Of a stretch of 64,000 bases of DNA, positions 27,028 to 34,595 are shown in pieces (the first letter of the stretch is position 1; each line of letters starts with the position of its first letter). A program made the position numbers and the translations under genes. Below the pieces are notes generated by a model that made no database searches, was not told where the DNA came from, and saw only the letters and a list, made by a program, of their open reading frames with translations. Origin of the DNA: Novosphingobium sp. MW5 (lineage in GTDB: Bacteria > Pseudomonadota > Alphaproteobacteria > Sphingomonadales > Sphingomonadaceae); assembly GCA_025938935.1 (NCBI GenBank), contig JAPCWB010000001.1:868001-932000 (forward strand). Reading direction: 5' to 3'.

Positions 27028-28056
27028 ATGAAGAAGAAAATGATTACTATCGACGGATCAGAAGGCGAAGGTGGGGGGCAGATGGTGCGCAATTCTTGCG
27101 CGCTCTCGCTTGTCACTGGCGAGCCTTTCCGGATCAGCAACATTCGCGCCAGGCGTTCGAAGCCGGGCCTCATGCGCCAGCATGTGACCGCGGTCGAAGC
27201 CGCCTGCGTCATCTCGGGATCGGAGTGCTCCGGTCTGGCGGTCGGATCCTCCGAACTCGAATTTCGGCCGGGGCGCGTGACAGCTGGCGAGTACCGATGC
27301 GCCGTGGGCACGGCCGGCTCAACCGGGCTCGTGCTGCAGACGGTCCTGATGCCGCTTGTGCTTGCAGATGGGCCCTCGCGGCTCATTCTGGAAGGCGGTA
27401 CCCACAACATGTTGGCGCCGCCTTTCGACTTCATCGAGCGCACCTTCCTGCCCGTGATCAACCGCATGGGGCCGCATGTTTCGGCGCGCATCGTGCTGCA
27501 CGGGTTCTACCCGCGCGGCGGCGGGCGGATCGAGGTCGACATCATCCCGGCACCACTCGCACCTATCGATTGCATCGAGCGCGGCGAACCGCTGGGCGTG
27601 GCCGGACAGGCAGTCTACACCGGCCTGCCGGTCGAGATCGCGGAGCGCATGCTGGCGCGCGTCCAGCGCGATCTCGGCGCTTGGCCTGAAGACGCCTTCT
27701 CCGTGCGCGAGCTGCCTGCCGATCAAGGACCGGGCATCATCCTGATGTTGGAGGCGCGCTATGCTAATGTGAACGAGGTCGTAAGCGGCTTCGGGCAGCT
27801 TGGCGTACCTGCCGAACGCCTAGCCAAGACCTGTGCGGCGCGGATGAATGGCTACATCGAGGCGTCGGCATTTGCCGGCCCGTACCTGGCTGACCAGCTT
27901 GTCCTGCCGTTCGCGCTGGCGGGCGGCGGATCGCTCTCGACTGTGAAGCCGAGCCAGCACATGCTGACGGCTATCGACATCGCCAGGCGCTTCACGAGGC
28001 GGCGGATCGAGCTGACGAGACAAGGCGGCGGTGAGCATTTTCTGACCGTGGGATAG
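27028..28056 (+). CDS. rtcA: RNA 3'-terminal phosphate cyclase RtcA
   Basis: A 342-residue RtcA, which uses ATP to convert RNA 3'-phosphates to 2',3'-cyclic phosphates, the substrate form for RtcB. It shows the N-terminal DGSEGEGGGQMVRN signature, RSKPGLMRQHVTA, HGFYPRGGGR, and the adenylylated histidine in KPSQHMLTA near residue 310. Its length is typical. It follows rtcB after 32 bp as the last gene of the sigma-54 operon, and a strong hairpin (28083-28113) follows its stop. Confidence 0.96.
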   Translation: MKKKMITIDGSEGEGGGQMVRNSCALSLVTGEPFRISNIRARRSKPGLMRQHVTAVEAACVISGSECSGLAVGSSELEFRPGRVTAGEYRCAVGTAGSTGLVLQTVLMPLVLADGPSRLILEGGTHNMLAPPFDFIERTFLPVINRMGPHVSARIVLHGFYPRGGGRIEVDIIPAPLAPIDCIERGEPLGVAGQAVYTGLPVEIAERMLARVQRDLGAWPEDAFSVRELPADQGPGIILMLEARYANVNEVVSGFGQLGVPAERLAKTCAARMNGYIEASAFAGPYLADQLVLPFALAGGGSLSTVKPSQHMLTAIDIARRFTRRRIELTRQGGGEHFLTVG

Positions 28057-28082
28057 CCTACTTCTTGTTAGGCATCTTTCAA

Positions 28083-28113
28083 ACTGCCCGCGACCTGATG
28101 GAGGAAGCGGGCA
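28083..28113 (+). terminator. Hairpin after rtcA, probable operon end
   Basis: CTGCCCGC and GCGGGCAG pair perfectly around a 15-base loop, 27 bp after the rtcA stop and just before the end of the convergent methyltransferase gene. There is no T run, so termination is inferred from position and stem strength. Confidence 0.5.
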
Positions 28114-28149
28114 GCGATTCTCGCCGCTGCCCGCCCAGCCATCCGGCCG

Positions 28150-29466
28150 TCAGTCTCGGCGGCCTTGCAGATCGTCAAAAGGTACGCCGCTGCCTTCGTG
28201 GATCGCCGGCTTGCCGGTCATCGCCTGCCAGCGCCGGATCGTCACGTCGGCATAGCGCGGATCGAATTCGACTAGCCGCGCCTTGCGCCCGGTTTCCTCG
28301 GACGCGATCAGCGTCGTCCCCGAGCCGCCGAATGCATCGAGTACGATCCCGCCACGCTTCGAGCAGTCGCGAATCGCATCGGCGATCAGAGCGACGGGCT
28401 TGACCGTCGGGTGCATGGTCAGCTGATCATCGCGGTCGTGGCCGACCGAGCTGATCCCGGGATAGTCCCAGACATTGGTCCGGTAGCGGCCATGCTGGCC
28501 GAGCTCGAAGTTGTTCACGTGCTTCGCCTTCCCCTTCTTGAAGACGAACACCAGTTCGTGCTTCGAGCGGTAGAATGCGCCCATGCCGCCATTGTCCTTG
28601 TTCCAGACGACGAGGTTCTTGAGTTCGTCATAGACCGCGTCCCCGGCGGCAAGGATCTCCTTCATGTGACGCCAGTCCATGAACACGAAGTGGATCGAGC
28701 CATCACGGCTGAACCGCGCCATGTTTCCAAGCGTCGCTTCCAGGAAGGCCTGGAACTGGCTCGAGTTCATCTCTCCAGCCGCCATCGCGAACTCGGCATG
28801 GCGGACCTTGCCAAGACCGCAGACGTGACCGTTGATCGGCACGTTGTAGGGCGGGTCGGTAATGACCATCTGCGCGCGCTCGCCGACCATCAGCACGTCC
28901 AGTACGGCAGGATCCCGGGCGTCGCCGACGACAAGGCGGTGGTTGCCGAGGATCCAGATGTCGCCAGTCCGGCTGACCAGCGGAGCATCGGGATCGATTT
29001 CCGGCTCGGAATCGGCACCGGCTGGCCCGGAAATCGCCTGCTCGAGCAGCCGTTCGAGGGCGCCGCCATCGAACCCGGTCAGGGCAAGATCGAACTCGGG
29101 ATCGAACGACGCGATCGCCGCCAGTTCGGAAGCAAGCCGCGCCTCGTCCCAGCCGGCACATTCGGCAAGGCGGTTGTCGGCAATGATATAGGCCCGCCGT
29201 TCCGCTTCGCTCATGCCGGAAAGCTGGATCACCGGAACACTGGCGAGCTTGAGTTCGGCTGCCGCAAGCAGCCGGCCGTGACCGGCAATGACGCGGTTCT
29301 CATCGTCGACGAGCACCGGGTTGCGGAACCCGAAGCGCCTGATGCTGGCGGCGATCTTGCGGACCTGCTCCTTCGAATGCGTCCTCGGATTATCAGGATG
29401 CGGCTTCAGGCACGACGGGTCCAGGTGGACGAGCTTGTGCCCGTCCAGGTGTGGGATATCTGACAT
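28150..29466 (-). CDS. ParB-domain site-specific DNA methyltransferase
   Basis: A 438-residue fusion. Residues 1-110 are a ParB/Srx-like domain (CLKPHPDNPRTHSKEQVRKI, VIAGHGRLLAA). The C-terminal part is an N6-adenine/N4-cytosine methyltransferase with DPPY in VITDPPYNVPI near 205, followed by FGGSGTT near 395, the beta-class motif order. Such proteins are usually carried by phages and mobile elements and modify DNA without an obvious cognate nuclease. It is on the minus strand, with the 140-residue gene upstream. Its usual companion, a DUF5681 gene, is at 21204, beyond the RNA-repair cassette. Confidence 0.9.
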   Translation of the reverse strand: MSDIPHLDGHKLVHLDPSCLKPHPDNPRTHSKEQVRKIAASIRRFGFRNPVLVDDENRVIAGHGRLLAAAELKLASVPVIQLSGMSEAERRAYIIADNRLAECAGWDEARLASELAAIASFDPEFDLALTGFDGGALERLLEQAISGPAGADSEPEIDPDAPLVSRTGDIWILGNHRLVVGDARDPAVLDVLMVGERAQMVITDPPYNVPINGHVCGLGKVRHAEFAMAAGEMNSSQFQAFLEATLGNMARFSRDGSIHFVFMDWRHMKEILAAGDAVYDELKNLVVWNKDNGGMGAFYRSKHELVFVFKKGKAKHVNNFELGQHGRYRTNVWDYPGISSVGHDRDDQLTMHPTVKPVALIADAIRDCSKRGGIVLDAFGGSGTTLIASEETGRKARLVEFDPRYADVTIRRWQAMTGKPAIHEGSGVPFDDLQGRRD

Positions 29467-29536
29467 TTCAAAGAGCTCCTTGGTTGAAGGAGCCTTCCGT
29501 TAGTCAGTCAGCGACCTTGAAATCTTTCACGGATTT

Positions 29537-29959
29537 TCAGCGAAACCTGTGCCGGGAAAGGAGATTGAGCAACGACCGGCCAGAGCCGTAACGCAATTCT
29601 CGCGCAACCTTCTCGGCGGCTTCATGAATCGGGGACTCATCGCAGCGCTGCCGCTTCCTGTGACCCGAGCGGCGATCAGACCAGATTGCCTCCACCTCAT
29701 CATCGACGAGGATACCGGCCCAGATCAGGCGGCCAAATCCGCGCTCCCATATGGACTTGCGGCCGCGCTTTCTCCGCAGCCGCCCCGCCGCTGCGCGGTC
29801 AAGATACTCGACAAAAAGTGCATCACTAACTGCGTCGGCCTGATTGGCCGCAATGGAATCCAGCTCTGCGGGCATCACTTCAAGGCCAAGCCGATCCCGG
29901 CGATGCAGCCAGGCGACGTGAATGGGACTGAAGAGCTCGTACGGTGAAACTGCTTCCAT
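29537..29959 (-). CDS. Hypothetical protein (140 aa)
   Basis: A basic, arginine-rich protein with no named domain. It starts MEAVSPYELFSPIHVAWLHR and contains a highly basic RLRRKRGRKSIWERGFGR stretch that may bind nucleic acid. It precedes the ParB-methyltransferase gene by 70 bp on the same strand and is probably cotranscribed. It is the last island gene before the noncoding repeat region. Confidence 0.6.
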   Translation of the reverse strand: MEAVSPYELFSPIHVAWLHRRDRLGLEVMPAELDSIAANQADAVSDALFVEYLDRAAAGRLRRKRGRKSIWERGFGRLIWAGILVDDEVEAIWSDRRSGHRKRQRCDESPIHEAAEKVARELRYGSGRSLLNLLSRHRFR

Positions 29960-30247
29960 GGGTTCGCTCCATCACTTGAGGCGAATCGCAGAGCAGCTTT
30001 CTTATGTCTGTCAAACCATCATTTGAATGCCTCAAGGTTCCCTGTTCAAGTCCTGGCAGTTCCCTGTTCCGGGTTCGCGAAATTCCCTGATAATCTTGGC
30101 GTTCGATGGGGAGGAGACGCGCCAGAAGACCGGAAACGCGTCGTTTCAGACCCCGCGTGGCATCCCTGACGTCTGAAAAACGACCGAAACAGGGAATTCG
30201 GACGGTGAGACTGGGTTGCCGCACACTGCGTCACGCACCATTTCTTC
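29960..30247. repeat. Noncoding region with repeated TTCCCTGT motifs and an inverted repeat
   Basis: TTCCCTGTTC occurs at 30038 and 30060 and TTCCCTGA at 30083. The inverse, ACAGGGAA, is at 30189. Between them TTTCAGAC (30144-30151) and GTCTGAAA (30171-30178) form an 8-bp inverted repeat. No ORF is convincing here. The region lies between mobile-type genes and core genes and could be the edge of the island or a recombinase-binding region. Confidence 0.55.
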
Positions 30248-30538
30248 CTAGGCTTCGATATCCGCCCAGTCGGGGTGCTTTTCGAAGGCTTTCACGACAT
30301 AGCTGCACACCGGCTTCACCTTGAAGCCCTGTTCGCGCGCGTCGGCGACCAGCGCATCGACCAGCCGTGCCGCCACGCCCTTGCCGCCCAGTTCCGGCGG
30401 GACGAGTGTGTGTTCGGCGGCGCGGACATTGCCGTGCTGCACCCAGGTCAGGCGGCCGATCTTGTCGCTGCCGGGGACATGGGCGTGGTATTCGCCAGCG
30501 TGTTCGCCGCCATGGCGGGTGATCGTCAGGCCTTCCAT
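30248..30538 (-). CDS. GNAT-fold N-acetyltransferase (YidJ/YjdJ-like small family)
   Basis: A protein of about 96 residues, the small GNAT type. PELGGKGVAARLVDALVADA contains the acetyl-CoA-binding G-x-G/A loop, and KVKPVCSYVVKAFEKHPDW is the typical C-terminus. The substrate is unknown. The ATG at 30538 has AAGGAG upstream, although the in-frame GTG at 30550 is possible. It is transcribed divergently from the threonine aldolase gene and is the first core-like gene after the island. Confidence 0.85.
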   Translation of the reverse strand: MEGLTITRHGGEHAGEYHAHVPGSDKIGRLTWVQHGNVRAAEHTLVPPELGGKGVAARLVDALVADAREQGFKVKPVCSYVVKAFEKHPDWADIEA

Positions 30539-30585
30539 ATTCACTTGCACTCCTTGACCAAAAGGCCCCCATCGGCAAAGCCGAT

Positions 30586-31593
30586 ATGGTCATGCAATTC
30601 ATGTCCGACAATGCCGCCCGGGTCCACCCGCAGGTCTGGGCAGCCATGCAGGCGGCCGATGCCCCCGATTCGCCCTATGACAACGACGCGCTGAGCCGGC
30701 GGCTGGACGCGGTTTTTTCAGACCTGTTCGGCCGGCCGGCCACGGTCCTGTGGACCGCGACGGGTACCTCCGCGAACTGTCTCGCCCTCGCGCCGATGGT
30801 CCAGCCGCACGGCGGGGTGGTCTGCCACCGAGAGGCGCATATCGAGATGGACGAGGCAGGCGCGCCCGGGTTCTACCTCCACGGGGCCAAGCTGATGCTG
30901 GCCGAAGGCGAAGGCGCAAAGCTCACGCCCGACGCGATCCGCGCGGTGATCGACCCGATTCGCGATGATGTCCACCAGGTCCAGCCGCACGCAATCTCGA
31001 TCACGCAGGCGAGCGAATATGGGTGTTCGTTCCGCCCGGATGAGGTCGCCGCGATCGGCGCGCTGGCGCAGGAGCGCGGGCTGCGCCTGCACATGGACGG
31101 CGCGCGTTTTGCCAATGCCGTCGCCTTTCTTGGTTGCACGCCGGACGAGGCCTGCGGATCGGGCGCTGTCGATGCGCTGTCGTTCGGCTGCGTCAAGAAC
31201 GGCGGGATGAGTGCGGAGGCGATCGTCTTCTTCCGTGAAGGCATGGCCGACATGGTCCGTTATCGCCGCAAGCGCGCCGGGCATTTGCAATCGAAGGGAC
31301 GCTTCCTCGCCGCGCAGGTCATTGCCATGGTCGAGGGCGGGCTGTGGCTCGATAATGCCCGCGCCGCCAATGCGGCCGCGCAGGAACTCGGATCGGCCTG
31401 CGGCGAGCGGCTTATGTATCCGGTCGAGGCGAACGAACTGTTCGTGAAGATGAGCGCCGCCGAACGCGATGCGCTGCGCAGGCAGGGCTTTTCCTTCTAT
31501 GACTGGGGCACGGACGCTGCCCGGCTGGTCACCGCCTGGTCGAGCGAACCGGCCCATGTCACCGCGCTCGCCCTCGCCATAGCAGCGCTGTGA
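30586..31593 (+). CDS. Low-specificity threonine aldolase / beta-eliminating lyase family
   Basis: A 335-residue PLP enzyme. The N-terminus MSDNAARVHPQVWAAM, the DGARFANAV motif and the PLP-lysine in FGCVKNGG (near residue 204) place it in the threonine aldolase family, which cleaves L-threonine or L-allo-threonine to glycine and acetaldehyde. The frame is complete. Its stop overlaps the start of the following exporter gene (GTGA), so the two are coupled. ATG codons at 30586 and 30592 are both possible starts. Confidence 0.9.
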   Translation: MVMQFMSDNAARVHPQVWAAMQAADAPDSPYDNDALSRRLDAVFSDLFGRPATVLWTATGTSANCLALAPMVQPHGGVVCHREAHIEMDEAGAPGFYLHGAKLMLAEGEGAKLTPDAIRAVIDPIRDDVHQVQPHAISITQASEYGCSFRPDEVAAIGALAQERGLRLHMDGARFANAVAFLGCTPDEACGSGAVDALSFGCVKNGGMSAEAIVFFREGMADMVRYRRKRAGHLQSKGRFLAAQVIAMVEGGLWLDNARAANAAAQELGSACGERLMYPVEANELFVKMSAAERDALRRQGFSFYDWGTDAARLVTAWSSEPAHVTALALAIAAL

Positions 31594-32495
31594 GTTCCGC
31601 CCCCAACGCCTCGTTCCTCAACCCGAGGATTGGCCTGCCGTTCCTGCTGGTCGCGCTGATCTGGGGATCGACCTGGTGGGTGATCACCGGGCAGATCGAC
31701 GGCGTGCCCGCCAGCTGGGCGGTCGTCTGGCGCTTCGTTATTGCCGCGCCGGCCATGGCGCTATTGGCGCTTGCGACAGGTGCGAGCCTGAGGATCGGGC
31801 CGAAGGGCCAGCGGCTCGCCATACTGGTCGGGCTCACCCAGTTCTGCGGCAATTACAATTTCGTCTACGAGGCGGAGCGGCACCTGACTTCGGGCATCGT
31901 CGCGGTCATGCTTTCGCTTCTGTTCGTGCCGAATACCCTGCTGGGCCGCGTGCTGCTGGGCCAGAAGACGACTGCGCGCTTTGCCTGGGGCAGCCTGGTC
32001 GCGATTGTCGGCATCGGTCTGCTTTTCCTCAACGAGGCGCGGACCGGCGGGGTTGGCGGCAACGTCTGGCTGGGCGTCGTGCTTGCCTTCTTCGGCATGA
32101 TGGCGGCGGCCGTGGCCAACGTGGTTCAGGCCAACGAGACCGGCCGCTCGATCCCGATGGCGAGCCTTCTGGCCTGGTCGATGGCCTGGGGCGTGCTGTT
32201 CGATGCGGTGTTCGCTTTCGTCACCGCCGGCCCGCCGGTTGTGCCGCGCGATCCCTCATTCTGGGCAGGGACGGCCTACCTCGCCATCGCCGGGTCAGTA
32301 GTCACCTTCCCGCTCTATTTCGGACTCGTGCGCAATCTTGGCGCGGGAAAGGCTGCTTACAATGGCGTGCTCGTCGTGGTGCTGGCGATGTTCCTTTCGA
32401 CCATGCTCGAAGGCTATCGCTGGACGGGCCTGGCGGTGGCAGGATGTGCACTGGCGCTGGCCGGGCTGGTGATCGCATTGTCTGATCGGAAGTAA
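31590..32495 (+). CDS. EamA/DMT-superfamily transporter
   Basis: A 301-residue integral membrane protein with about ten hydrophobic helices in two EamA repeats (starting FLLVALIWGSTWWVITGQ and VWLGVVLAFFGMMAAAVANV). These proteins export small metabolites, often amino acids; the substrate cannot be read from the sequence. The GTG start at 31590 overlaps the stop of the threonine aldolase gene, so a link to amino-acid metabolism is plausible. Confidence 0.88.
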   Translation: MSSAPNASFLNPRIGLPFLLVALIWGSTWWVITGQIDGVPASWAVVWRFVIAAPAMALLALATGASLRIGPKGQRLAILVGLTQFCGNYNFVYEAERHLTSGIVAVMLSLLFVPNTLLGRVLLGQKTTARFAWGSLVAIVGIGLLFLNEARTGGVGGNVWLGVVLAFFGMMAAAVANVVQANETGRSIPMASLLAWSMAWGVLFDAVFAFVTAGPPVVPRDPSFWAGTAYLAIAGSVVTFPLYFGLVRNLGAGKAAYNGVLVVVLAMFLSTMLEGYRWTGLAVAGCALALAGLVIALSDRK

Positions 32496-32512
32496 AACGG
32501 GAGGGGGGAATC

Positions 32513-33727
32513 ATGGGATCGATTGTGTTCACGCTGGTCCTTGCTGCAGCTCCGGCGAAAGCGCCGCCGCCGGTTGTGGTCGTTCCTCCGCCGCCACCGG
32601 TGCAGGTGTGTCAGGCTTGGGGCCCAAGACCACCCGCCTGCGTGGAGCCTCCTCTGCGCGACATGATTACGGTCTATCGTTCGTGGCGCGAGCCGCAGGC
32701 TGCGCGACCAAAGGATATGATCCGCGAACCGTACCTGCTCGAACAACGCGATTCGATGTCCAATGCGTCGTTCCCAGCGTGGCTGCGCAGCGGCGATGCG
32801 CGCCGGACGGCGACTGCCACGCTCGACCTCGTCGTTGCAGCCGATGGTGCAATCAAGTCCTGCCGCGCATTCGAGCTCGAGGCCTATGAATATCCTGCGC
32901 AAGGCAAGTCGACCAAGCTGACCCCGGATCCCTCGCTGGGCGATCAGGCCTGTGCGCTCGTTGCAGGGAATCGCAAGTTCCGCCCGGCGATCGATAGCGA
33001 AGGGCGGCCGATAGAGGCGCCCGTCGCAATTGCGGTCCATTACAAGCGCGAACGTTACGAGATGCTCGCCCCGCCCGCGCCCCCGCCGCCGAGCCGTTTT
33101 CTGGGCAATGGCCGCTATGACGAGAATGCGTGGCCGCCCCGCTATTACAGCACCGACGGTACGCTCAGGTTGCCTGTGCCGCAGTTCAAGGACTTCCTTG
33201 GTGAGGCAAAGAACCTCCCCAAAAAGACCATGGTCGGCGCGGTGCTTCAGGTCGCCAACACCGGGCAGGTGACCAAGTGCGAGGTGCGTCGCAAGTCCGA
33301 TGACCAGCGGCTTGACGACGCCACTTGCGCGGCGCTCCTTACGGTGCGCGCCACGACCACGCGCTTCGGAACTTACGGCCTTCCGGTCGAGGTTACCTGG
33401 CAGGGCAGCAAGGCGAAAATGGCGGTCGCCGGGCCGCATGTTCTTCCCGGTCTCGCCAGCCCGATCGTCATCCCGCCCGATCAGATCCCGGCGCAACTGC
33501 CCAAGTGGCCGTCGCGGGTCCGTATCCTGCTGGATGGCAAGGGCCAGCCGCAATCCTGCACTGCGCTCGGCTACGCCGAAAACGACGCGCTCGATGCCGC
33601 CGCCTGCAAGATCGCGCGGCAGGGTCGGTTCACCGGTGCGAAGGATGGCTTTGGCCGTCCGGCGGTGAGCGGGGTCGACCTGTGGGTAGACTGGAAGCGC
33701 GGTAGCCTGACCCTGCCCGGCTACTGA
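32513..33727 (+). CDS. Periplasmic TonB-C-like domain protein (two repeats)
   Basis: A 404-residue protein with a short hydrophobic N-terminus followed by a proline-rich stretch (PPPVVVVPPPPP), then TonB-C-like segments (TLDLVVAADGAIKSCRAFE; VRILLDGKGQPQSCTALG). The pattern of a beta strand, GxxxxC and a later paired Cys resembles the energy-transducer TonB C-terminal fold repeated along the chain. No clear membrane anchor beyond the N-terminus is seen. A strong GGGAGGGGGG ribosome site precedes the ATG at 32513. Its end overlaps the convergent epimerase gene by seven bases. Confidence 0.7.
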   Translation: MGSIVFTLVLAAAPAKAPPPVVVVPPPPPVQVCQAWGPRPPACVEPPLRDMITVYRSWREPQAARPKDMIREPYLLEQRDSMSNASFPAWLRSGDARRTATATLDLVVAADGAIKSCRAFELEAYEYPAQGKSTKLTPDPSLGDQACALVAGNRKFRPAIDSEGRPIEAPVAIAVHYKRERYEMLAPPAPPPPSRFLGNGRYDENAWPPRYYSTDGTLRLPVPQFKDFLGEAKNLPKKTMVGAVLQVANTGQVTKCEVRRKSDDQRLDDATCAALLTVRATTTRFGTYGLPVEVTWQGSKAKMAVAGPHVLPGLASPIVIPPDQIPAQLPKWPSRVRILLDGKGQPQSCTALGYAENDALDAAACKIARQGRFTGAKDGFGRPAVSGVDLWVDWKRGSLTLPGY

Positions 33728-34509
33728 CGCTCAGCGGTCAGGCAGGCAGAAAGCCCTTCACGGAAGGTCGGAAAGCGCGGGCTCCAGCCGAGCACGCGTT
33801 TCGCCTTGCCGTTCGCAACGCGGCGGTTCTCGGCATAGAAGCCGCGCGCCATGGGCGAGAGCTGGGCCTCGTCCATAGTCAGCAGCAGCGGCGCGGGCTG
33901 GCCAAGCAGGCGGCAGGCGTGCTCGATCACCGTGTTCTGCGAGCAGGGCAGGTCATCGGCAAGGTTGTAGGCCCCGCCCGGCGCGTCCAGTCCGGCGATC
34001 ACGCCGCTCGCGATGTCATCTACGTGGACGCGGCTGAACACCTGTCCGGGCAGGTCGATGCGGTGTGCCTTGCCATCGCGCACCCGGTCGAGTGCGCTGC
34101 GGCCCGGGCCATAAATGCCGGGCAGGCGGAACACCCGCGCGCCGCGGGCCAGCCATTCGCGGTCGCAATCCGCCCGCGCGGTGCGGCGTCCGGTGCCGAC
34201 GGACGCGCTCTCATCGACCCATGCGCCGCCGGTGTCGCCGTAGACTCCCGTGGATGAGAGATAGCCGAGCCACTTGCCGACGAGCCGATCGCCAAAGGCT
34301 TCGAGCACCGGGTCGAGCCCTTCGCCCGATGGTGGGACAGACGAGAGGACATGGCTCGAATCGGCCAAGGCCATCAATACATTGTCCCGGTCGTCGAAGC
34401 GCAGCGTGCCGTCGCGCCCGGTCGAGACGACTTCCCAGCCAAGCGCTTCGAGGCGGCGGGCGATGCGGGCGGCGCTGTAGCCGAGGCCAAAGATGAACAT
34501 GCGGGGCAT
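33721..34509 (-). CDS. NAD(P)-dependent epimerase/dehydratase-like SDR protein
   Basis: A protein of about 262 residues with an N-terminal Rossmann fold (MFIFGLGYSAARIARRLEAL; GxGxxxxR) followed by YLSSTGVYGD, which holds the S-T-Y region of extended SDR proteins, and an LPGIYGPGRS segment. It resembles the YeeZ-like family of uncharacterised epimerases. The ATG at 34509 (MPRMFIFG) is preferred; the upstream extension to 34704 is arginine-rich and lies inside the divergent promoter of pepN. Confidence 0.85.
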   Translation of the reverse strand: MPRMFIFGLGYSAARIARRLEALGWEVVSTGRDGTLRFDDRDNVLMALADSSHVLSSVPPSGEGLDPVLEAFGDRLVGKWLGYLSSTGVYGDTGGAWVDESASVGTGRRTARADCDREWLARGARVFRLPGIYGPGRSALDRVRDGKAHRIDLPGQVFSRVHVDDIASGVIAGLDAPGGAYNLADDLPCSQNTVIEHACRLLGQPAPLLLTMDEAQLSPMARGFYAENRRVANGKAKRVLGWSPRFPTFREGLSACLTAERQ

Positions 34510-34595
34510 CCGGCCTCCATGCCTTCGCCGCAGCGCCAAGTCGAGTAGCGGCAGACACCCTCGACACCGTGGCCGCCGGGGGTCTAGACAAGGGC

